Below are positions 55,918-64,000 of a DNA stretch of 64,000 bases, piece by piece. Made by a program: the position numbers and the translations under genes. This stretch comes from Euglena gracilis (Eukaryota > Euglenida > Euglenophyceae > Euglenales). The first letter of the stretch is position 1, and each line of letters starts with the position of its first letter. The stretch spans positions 12,032,960 through 12,096,959 of the forward strand of contig CP154955.1 in NCBI GenBank assembly GCA_039621445.1, read 5' to 3'. The notes under the pieces were generated by a model. It was not told the DNA's origin and ran no database searches. It saw only the letters and a list, made by a program, of their open reading frames with translations.

Positions 55918-58900
55918 ACCCCAACGCTGCCGGGGCCCAGTCCCCCTGTCCGGCCCCCCCGGCCAGCCCCGCAGCCTCGACTCCTGCCCGGCGGGGGGAG
56001 GCCTCGACGGCCAGCACGCCGCGGGGGGACCGCCTCGCCCGGCGCCGGGGGACGGACCCCCGCCGCGCGCGTTGGGTCGCGGAGTGGATGGCGAAGCGGG
56101 ACATCCTGCAGGCCGCCGCTATGGACGGTGTCCCCCCCCCCCTCCCCGCTGCCTGTGCACTCTCAGGACGGAGATGCAAACTCAGTCTTCAAACAGCACC
56201 CCACCCCTGTGGTACCGACGCTTAAGCCACTCTGCGACTATGTTTTTGGAGCCATTAAACCCTTTCCCGGACCTGTTGTTGTGAGTGAATAACTTTTCGT
56301 TTGATTTGTCGGGGCAGGCTTGGGATGTTAAGCAACGAACTTGCTGAAAACTAACTTTGGGGTTCCCCCTTCCCTGCCCTACCGATCCCAAGCAGTCGTG
56401 GCTCTTGCAAATGCTGCCGACGTCCCTGCCTCAGAGGGTCCGCTCCGGCCCGACGCCGGCGCGTCGCCCCTCCGCACCTTCGTCACCGACCTTTCCCTGG
56501 AGACATCGCTGGCGTTGCCCCTGCGAGCCCGACCTGCGGGGCAGGTGTGCAGCCATTGCGCAGTGGTTTGAAATGGTGTGCAACAGCATTTGAGATTTGA
56601 CAATTTTCTTCAAGATGTGTATTTGCAGGTTCAAGTGGGACCACACAAAAAGAAACAGGGGAAATTTGATGAGAAGCCACGCCAACTTCTCCATTGTCCC
56701 CTCATTTTTTGTTTCTATTATCTCTCGCTTTTTTAAATAGCCGGAATGCACTCTTTTCTTTTTCCCTTACTGCTTCCGTCAAGCAGGGGGATTATTGCGC
56801 AACTAGTGGGAGCCACCCGGAGGGGAGGTCGGCCCCCCCCCCTCAAACACCACAGCAAGCGCAAGAGATTTTGACATATATATATATGTCTGTATATATA
56901 TGTAGAGTTTTGATATGAAAATGTAAAAACTGCGCTCAATGGAAATAAGGGAAGGGGGGGGTGGTTGGCCCCCCACCCACCAGGATGGGCAGGGCTCCTT
57001 CAAGGTTTTAAGAGAGCACTCCTTGACCACAGGGGGATTTGGTCCGGACCCCCCTTGCCAAGGGGTGGGGATAGATGGGAAGCCCTTCGCTTTTAAGGTT
57101 GGTTGTCGGGGGGATATTCTGGCACTGTGTGCCGGAAAATGAAAAAAAATGCCTCTTTTTCTCATTTTTTGAGCATATTGCACATTTTTTTGATGCTTTA
57201 GTGTTTTCCGCATTAAAAGTGTCAAAAAGTTCAAGAAAATGAGCATTTTTTAATTTTTTTTAAAGAAAACGAGGGATTTTTCACCAATTTTGGCCTGGTA
57301 TTCGGGCCTTTGCCTATCCGTTAAACTGAAAACCTTCCCGGTCCCCTTCATTTTAGAGGTAGAGGGGGACTCCCCCCGCGTTGAGAGGGGATATAGACTC
57401 CCCCTCAAGGCTTCCCACACATCCCTGCCACGGGAGGTCTGGACCGACTCTGGGGGTACGGAACCCAAACGGCCAAAACGTGCCCCGTTTGGCGATTTTC
57501 GCGGGCGGCATTTTCGGCCTGGCACTCCCTGCCGGGCTAAACATCCTCCCTTGACAGTCCGACCCCCACCCCCACACCCACCCTTGTATTAAACCTTGCG
57601 GTGGGGGGACTCCCCCCCCCCTCCGCTGCAGGGCCCGGAGGCCGACCCGTTCCCCACCGACCTCGCCGCCCGGCTGGCCCGGCTGTCCACCGACGTCCAC
57701 CGCCTCGTCCGCCAGCAGGGCCAGGGCGGTCCGCCACACGGCTTCCAATCACACCCCCGTCCGCCGAATGTTTTTTCGAGGTCCGTTCCCACCCCCCCTG
57801 CCCCCCCCGATAGCTATTATCAAGAAACGACTGCCTCCACCGGACAATGCGACGTGACGTGACGTACGTTTGCGATGTACGTGCCGTGCCCTTCCTGATG
57901 CGTCTCGTCGCGACGCCACACCACCGGCCTCCTTTGTCTCCCACCTTGTCTGCTGCCCCAACTGGCGCAATCAATGCAGGCCATGCCGCGGACTCTGACA
58001 GAGAGGATACGGGGAATCCCAACAGAAATGGGGTCACGGTGGTATCACAGGAACCCGCGCGCGAGCCATCGTTTTCCGGCCGTCGCCGGGCGAGGCCACG
58101 TGGCACGGGACGACCCTGTGGGCGAGGACCTGCGGGAGCACCGGCGGGCGTACTCGGAGGGCGCCCGCCCCCGGCCGCCCGTCGGCGCCGAGGCACCCAC
58201 AGCCCCTCTGCCGCCCCGGCCGCCGCCCCCCAAGCAACCCGCCGCACCGTCAGAACCGTCGCCCAGGGTTTGGTAAGAGCAAGGCAGCCGGATCATGGTG
58301 GCTTTACTTGACTTCCAAGGAGGTCCGGACCGACCCCAGAGGTACCCGAGACCTCTGCAGGGCTCGAAGGATGTTGGAAACCCCATGGCCCCTCCACTGT
58401 TGGCGCGACGCCGATTTTAGGTCAATTTTTTCTTTGGCCCGCGCCGCGCACAAGAATTTTGCCTTGCAGAAAGTCCCGAAGTGGGGGGTCCCCCCAACCC
58501 TTCTGCCGGTCTTTTCCCCCTCGACCCTGCCTGGAAGGTCTTTTTTTTTTCTCCGGCACTGTTTGCTGGAAGTTCTCAGCATTCCTGCCAGACTTTGCCC
58601 CCGAAGTGCCTCCATTTTTGGTCGATTTTTGGCTGAAACGTGGGCGGTCCATGCCCTCCATCAACGCTGGGGTTTTCCGGACCCCGGCAGCTGGTTTCCG
58701 CCAAGCCCTGCGATGCCCCCGGAGCAGCCCGCGGCAGCCTCCCCCCCGCCGCCCCCCAGGCAGCCCACACCGTCACACCCAGGGCTGCACCGGAATCCCC
58801 GAAACCCTATCGGCTGATGGGTGATGAGTTGAGGGGTGGTCGACCCTCCCCCCCACCTTGCTTTCCCGTACCGCCTTGGCCGTACCAGACACCCCCCACG

Positions 58901-59002
58901 CCACTGCCCCACGCCTCCCCCGGTGCCTGCCGCGCGGTGCCTGATCCCCGCAATGCCCAACTCCCTCCCCGTTCCCACGGGAAACGAGATAGTGTCCGGT
59001 AA
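55918..59002 (+). CDS. Six phase-matched exons of an unrecognised Ala/Pro/Arg-rich protein
   Basis: Exons: 55918-56127, 56393-56544, 57632-57728, 58095-58272, 58691-58776, 58884-59002 (TAA). Every junction agrees in phase and nearly all codons of the first four end in G or C. Landmarks in order: a Pro/Ala/Ser-rich start, WVAEWMAKRDILQAAAMD, VVALANAADVPASEGPL, RTFVTDLSLETSLALPL, PTDLAARLARLSTDVHRLV, DLREHRRAYSEG, then a Pro-rich tail. The first four introns look GT-AG, though the acceptor at 58093-58094 is weak and an alternative lies at 57979. The last intron (58777-58883) is a small family-2 element. The gene may be continuous with the exons at 47957-50123 and 54356-54461. No homologous family is recognised. 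The mid-section has the heptad-like Leu/Ala pattern of a coiled coil. Confidence 0.65.
58777..58883 (+). mobile_element. 107-bp family-2-like element acting as an intron
   Basis: Left end CAGGGCTGCACCGGAA (58780) resembles the 46075 end. The right end GCTTTCCCGTACCGCCTTG (to 58878) is a degenerate partner in which TTG replaces CTG. Applying the rule joins 58776 to 58884 in frame (PTPSHQTPPTPL). The flanking octamers GTCACACC and GCCGTACC agree at 5 of 8. GC-AG splicing from 58784 to 58889 is an alternative in another frame. Confidence 0.6.
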
Positions 59003-60219
59003 ACATTCTGCACCGCCCCAAAGTGCCTCACAACCACAAGGCTGTCACCCCCCACACCCTCTTTTTAAGGAAGATCACCCCCTGGGAGGTGCTATGAGCA
59101 GGCAGGAGGGTAGGGCACTTTCGACCCCCTCGGGGGGGGGTTAGAGGTGGGTACTTCTCCAGCAGAGCCACCGGTGCCTTTGGCACCGGGAGCCTGAAAA
59201 TGGCCATTTTCAAGGAAAATTGGCTTGGTTGGCAGGCGTTGGGGCTAAGTGGGGGGCCCGGGGACCCCCCCCCCCCCCCGTGGGAGGTGTGCCTGCTATG
59301 GGCAGGCCGGCACCCCATAGCACATGGCACCCTTCCCCGCGGTTAGTAAAAGGAGCGTGACCCCCGCATAACTCTGTAGAAGACGTAAGGATACCTATCG
59401 TATAACTTTGCATAATGAAGCCGAAAGCTGCGAAAGCTGCAAACTCCAAGGCAGGAACGAAAGAAAATCTGCATGAGCAATGCCAGTTCTCTCCTCACCA
59501 CTCTCAGCACTCCGACACCCCTCCCAACGCATCCTCAACTGTCACCCCCCCCCCACAACCCCCCCCCTTCAGTCCCCAAACTTAAGCATGGGTGTTCCCT
59601 TCAAAAAATGCTTGCGCATTGTCCATGGGTAATTTTCGACACCCTGGTCCATGTCCCCTAAAAATCGGTTTGCAACATACCTTCCAGCAAGGGACGCGCC
59701 TAGTCTCTTATCTTTGCCAACCGCAAGGGATTTTCATAGCTGGCAGCTTGTTCAAACAAACTGAAAATCACATTCTGTTGAAAAACATAAAACACCATTT
59801 AGGGTTTGGGGCAAATTTGTTTCAGTTTTGCTTTCAGCCTTTTTTTCCCATGCTTGGACGACACAAGGACGAGATTTGAATGGTGTCAAATGCCAAAACT
59901 GGCGAAGATGGCACCCTTTGGTTTTTTTGGATTCAACCAAAATACTGTCCGGCCCCCCCCCCCCCCTATTTGTCACCCTCGCCTTTCGGCGACGTGGACC
60001 CAATTAGGGGGGGGGGGCAATTGGGGGGTTACCCCAACCCTCCCATTGGTCGTCTGGGGCCCGTCCTGAAGAAAAAAACAGTCTTGATGTGTCTGACCTG
60101 ACATCACCTGTATGGGAAGAGGGTGCTTTCTCAGGGGGCAGGATTAAGCCTTGCCATCAAAAAGTGCCGCGTCGAATTCCCCCACCCTGGAGAAGGGCAA
60201 AGCATTACCGGCCACCGCC

Positions 60220-60413
60220 CACCATACGCTGGGACGGAGTTGCCCCCAAACTCCGGTGGCCGGCCACCCCCGACAGTGCCAGCCCCGCCTCCAGCGCCCC
60301 GGAGCTGACGTTCACCACCGCGGCCAGCCCGTCCATCCCCCGCCCGATGCCGCTGCCGCTGCCGCTGCGCGTGGCCGTACCCGTGCCGCCCCCCCTCCCC
60401 CCGCGCCCAGGGA
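60220..60413 (+). CDS. Pro/Ala/Ser-rich exon
   Basis: Open frame with codons ending in G or C: WPATPDSASPASSAPELTF and PMPLPLPLRVAVPVPPP, then GT at 60414 (phase 1). The left boundary is uncertain. It looks like a disordered linker. Confidence 0.5.
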
Positions 60414-60598
60414 GTGCTGGGCCTCCCCTCCCCTTTTCTTTGGTGGGACTTCGGTGGGACTTATCAGCACGTCCCGTTCAGGGGTGGGCGAGAAAAAAGG
60501 ATTTCCTGAAACGCCATTGCAGCGATGGATGAGGACCAATACTACGCTTCTTTGTCTCTGGATGATGGCTGGTATTGCCACCCGTCTCTTCGCGACAG

Positions 60599-60661
60599 GT
60601 GGATGTGCAGTGGCTGCCGTCGCAGTCGCAGGGAAAGAGCCCTGTCTCCGACCCAGCAATG
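60599..60661 (+). CDS. Small exon VDVQWLPSQSQGK
   Basis: Acceptor CGCGACAG, 21 codons almost all ending in G or C, then GT at 60662. The frame stays open further, so the right boundary could be later. Confidence 0.4.
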
Positions 60662-61301
60662 GTGATTCGGCTGCTTCGTCACGGCTCACCCCCCTCCCTG
60701 GCGGCAGCCCATCCCCGCTGTTGCCCAACCTCTGATGGCCGACAGTCCCGCAGTCTCCCGGCAGCAGAAGGAGCAGCCGCTTTGCACAGGGCTGCCTTTT
60801 GTTTGCCGTCACGTTTGACGGGCTTGGTATTGGCGCTTGAGAACCATCCGTTGCCATTCTCCCCCCTTTAAGCGTTTTGTAACACACATAGCGAATGTCA
60901 ATTCTTTGGCTGCCATGGATGTTTTGAAGAGGAGCCCCGTGTACCTGCTGCAGCTTGCCTCGGTGTGCAAGGTTCACAGAGTTCCCGAACACCATTCTTT
61001 TCTCAGTTTCACTTTTCGAAGTGTTTTTTTTTGGGAAACGGACAAATTCGGAATTCCCAAATTCGGAATTTGCATACCGTTGAACTTGGGGATCGGCCAG
61101 GTATCAAAATACCCTCACACATTCGTCACACAAACCTCTTCCTCCCACGGGAGGCCATTCCCTCTCTCCGCAGCCAGACCGGGCTTAGCCCAAGACGTCT
61201 TTCAAGGACTCTTAACTCACTCGATCTTTGGGTTGGTCGGGGGCTGACGGGTCGCCCTGCCACACCCTCCGGGGCCGCCCTCCACGCTGCCGGCCATGCA
61301 G

Positions 61302-61457
61302 CCGGCCACCCAGCTCGGCCCTGCGGTGGTCAGCAGCTGGAGGGCTTCTCGATCCTACAGCGGGCTCTGGGACCGGGCTTTTGTTTCAGGCGAAGCCTGT
61401 GGCATCCCGTCCGAGCAAATGAAAAAAAAATCAACAACGATGGAACCAATGATATGA
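61302..61457 (+). CDS. Possible terminal exon
   Basis: After CGGCCATGCAG, a frame with mostly G/C-ending codons encodes PATQLGPAVVSSWRASRS and SGLWDRAFVSGEACG, ending in TGA at 61455-61457. A second AG (TTTGTTTCAG) lies inside it, so part could be intronic. Confidence 0.4.
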   Translation, partial: PATQLGPAVVSSWRASRSYSGLWDRAFVSGEACGIPSEQMKKKSTTMEPMI

Positions 61458-61769
61458 ACGCTGATACAACTTGGGTGTTTTGAGAGTTTTTTTAAGTGGG
61501 AGGTTATAAGTCAAGGCTTAGTGTGTCATTGCCCATTGCCAAGAATACCCCCTCGGGGGATAAAACAAGGTATTTTGGGCATTTTTATATTTTTTTTGCC
61601 AAAATCTGATGTTTTTTCCCCCTGTACACTGTGCCATTTTGGCACGTTTTTATCTCTTGTTTCTTCATCATTTTCCCCTCTGGGGTGGGGGTTTTTAGGT
61701 CTTAGTTTGGTGGTAGGGCCCAAGGAGGTTTTTTAAGGGGGGAGGGCAGGTTTTCTTTGTTCAGATTGT

Positions 61770-62210
61770 AACCCCCCCCAAATATAAGAAACCCCCAGCC
61801 AACACACAAATAAAAGAAACCCCCGAATATAAGAAACCCCTAGGCTGTTGGACGCTAATCCACATATAAGAAACCCCTCATCCCTTGCGAATCTTTCTTT
61901 CACCGACATCACTCCCAGATTCAGAAACAACACGCTACCACTTTCTTCTAGACTGATGGAATGATCCGATTCAGCATAAACACGCTCCAGGGCCTCAGAA
62001 GCCATCAGACATGAAGAAAATCCTACACGCCGCGGTCATATGTAATTAAGTACTTGAAGGAACCAAAGGAAAAAAAATTCGATTTACAGGAAACCCTTGG
62101 GGCCTGCCTTCGACACCCAAATATAAGAAACCCCCAAATATAAGAAACCCTTTGGGCCAATCGGCCAACACCCAAATATAAGAAACGGGTTTCTGATATT
62201 TGGGGGGTTT
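61770..62210. repeat. CCCAAATATAAGAAACCCC repeated word
   Basis: At least seven direct copies of a word built from AATATAAGAAACCCC or ACATATAAGAAACCCC, plus one partial inverted copy (GGGTTTCTGATATTTGGGGGG) at 62187-62210. Confidence 0.85.
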
Positions 62211-62788
62211 AAACCCCCAAAGAGTTTGTGGGGCCCTTGTCCCTGGCAGTGCCTGCATAACCTGGCCGGGAGCAAGCAAAACTGATCGTTCCAGCCTGGG
62301 CCCAATTTTTTTTTGACACACCCTCTCAGTGGCGCCGAAAATAGTGCCTGAATGGCCTGGCAGGGAGAATGTCTGGTAACCTGGCGCCCGGCGAAGCTAT
62401 TTGGGGTGGGCATTTCTTCCAGATTGTGTTCTGGAATGTCCAGTTCTGACTATTGTACGGTATCCCTCGGGGGGCGGACCACCCAACAGAGTCCCAGGGG
62501 GGCTATCCGAAGTCAGTGCAAGGTTGTGTTTTGTTTTTGCATTTTTGGGGTCCCAAAAACAACCCCAAACCCCCACCAAAGCCAAAATTTTGGGTATGTA
62601 CAAATTCTGCTGGGACTCCAGGGTATACCAGAGAGTGCAGCACACCAAAAAAGTCATTTTTTTCAAAGTTTTGGGTGGGGCATTTGAGGCACCTGTGCCG
62701 AGGCCCGCCGAACGTTGGCCTTTCCTCCTGTATCTTTTCCGCCCACGGTCGTGTTCGACTGCCACCGGGCCACCGGGGGCGTTCACAG

Positions 62789-62887
62789 AGGCCTGCCAGG
62801 GACGCTGTCTTCTCCCGGGGTCCTCCCCTGGACGATCCCCTCGGGTCTGCCCCCTGTGAGGCTGTGGGGCGGGCGGAGAGGCGTTGA
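62789..62887 (+). CDS. Possible terminal exon ending AVGRAERR
   Basis: Acceptor GTTCACAG, then codons mostly ending in G or C: ARDAVFSRGPPLDDPLGS, to TGA at 62885-62887. Two other frames are also open, so confidence is modest. Confidence 0.35.
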   Translation, partial: RPARDAVFSRGPPLDDPLGSAPCEAVGRAERR

Positions 62888-63447
62888 CTGCTTTGCTCAG
62901 GGGGGGGGGGCAGCGTTGGCCAGAGACGGAAGTTGTAGTTGTTGGGTGTCATCCCCCACTGAACTGTTATTCCCAAGGGTTCCCAGAGGTTCCTAAGGAT
63001 GACACATCCAGGATTCAGATGCCATCTGAATTTCTGGCACAAGGAAAACCACATTTAGGGATAATGAGGGATTTTTTTTAAAAGTTGGTTAACCGGGTGG
63101 GGTGGGGGGGGTAGGCAGTTCTGCATTTGATCCTTTTGAGCACAGTCGTTTCCAGTTGCGACGGGGACGTCTTTGTGGACATCAAAGGAGGTCCTCTCCA
63201 ACTTTGGAGAAAAGAGGGACCCCATTTCACCAACCAACCCCAAAAGTATATATATTGTATACACACATATACAGACACAAATGTGTGTGTGTGTTGCTGA
63301 TGCGTTTGTGAGGCCTGGTTCACCACACCACACGTTGGCAATAACGGTCTGAGACCCGGCAGCCGGAGGCACAGTCTAAGGCGGCGGGGCAACTCTTACC
63401 TGCGCCACCCTCCCTCCCTCCCCCCCGCCCCTCCATCGCCTGCTCAG

Positions 63448-63640
63448 GTCCGGCTCCCCCCGGCCCGCCCCCGGGCCCCGCGTGCCCTCCCCCCACGCCC
63501 CGCGGGCCCCCCCCGCCGCCCCCGCCCCTATTGGACGCCGCGGCCTGGCTGCAGGAGCGGCGGCGGCGCCACCTCAGCCTGGACGCGGGGCTGGCCGAGC
63601 ACACCGCCCGGCAGCCACCCTACCGGTCTGCCGTGCCACG
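63448..63640 (+). CDS. Pro-rich exon with DAAAWLQERRRRHLSLDAG
   Basis: Follows a good pyrimidine-rich acceptor (CGCCTGCTCAG). The frame beginning PAPPGPPPGPACPPP has almost only G/C-ending codons and runs into a basic amphipathic stretch, then GLAEHTARQPPY. It starts in phase 1. The right boundary is unclear: GT at 63630 or the better GTAAGC at 63724. Confidence 0.6.
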
Positions 63641-64000
63641 CCACTTCCCCCCCCCCCCCCCGAGGCAAGGGAAATTTCCACCCTGGGGCCCGTACCAGCT
63701 GACTTGCCATGTTGGGCAGCCCACGTAAGCCCCCCCCCCCAGAATTTGTCACCCTGGCAACTTCCCAAGATTCAGTTGGAAATGTCGGTTTTGAACAGCA
63801 TTCCGACAAATTGCAACGAAATGGAATACAGCTTGATTGTTGTTCCAATTTGAATTTTTTTGTTTGCATTTGGAATGGAAGTGACTTGCTATGGATTGCC
63901 TGTTTTTTCCCCCCGGAGCTGGAAACTTCAAGAACTTTCAAAGATCAGACCTTTTGGAGTTCATAACCTGACCAGCATTCTGGTACGCCCTATGCAGTAT

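Overview
This is nuclear DNA from a eukaryote with very large introns. The best reading is a euglenid (Euglena-like) flagellate. The evidence is a complete seven-exon gene for the glutaminase subunit of pyridoxal-phosphate synthase (PDX2/PdxT) at 9255-21429. Four of its six introns have GT-AG ends. The other two (14171-17795 and 20730-21341) join correctly only under the rule described for euglenid 'nonconventional' introns: CAG at intron positions +4 to +6 pairs with CTG at -8 to -6, and the ends need not be GT-AG. With that rule the protein reads through 212 residues without a gap, with the Cys-His-Glu catalytic residues in place. Because the gene is a B6-synthesis gene and the splicing is unusual, I rejected my first impression of an animal genome.

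Layout. 0-9 kb is dense in DNA-transposon debris: an inverted-repeat element (245-1907), a fold-back element (2989-3266), a broken tyrosine recombinase (6480-7880) and many hairpins built from homopolymeric C/G plus short words. A minus-strand exon with one in-frame TAG lies at 2424-2748. 9.2-21.4 kb is PDX2. 21.4-30.9 kb is mostly repeats and two unrecognised minus-strand open stretches. 30.9-47.2 kb is a plus-strand gene encoding part of a glutaredoxin-like domain followed by a long acidic, Pro/His-rich tail. Its second intron holds a satellite array of about 9 kb with higher-order periodicity. 47.9-63.7 kb carries further plus-strand exons rich in Ala, Pro and Arg that I could not name. Several kilobases of simple repeats interrupt them.

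The most interesting signal is how some introns were made. At least two families of short inverted-repeat elements with CAGG...CCTG ends form nonconventional introns in these genes. One of them (46072-46321) is flanked by a perfect 8-bp direct repeat. Removing 3 bases before CAG and 5 bases after CTG exactly restores one copy of an 8-bp target, so the splice rule looks like the footprint of an insertion mechanism. One element family occurs in opposite orientations in two introns of the same gene.

Real exons were recognised by three things together: nearly all codons ending in G or C in one frame, matching phases across splice junctions, and protein-like composition. Many long open frames in the satellite and microsatellites are artefacts.
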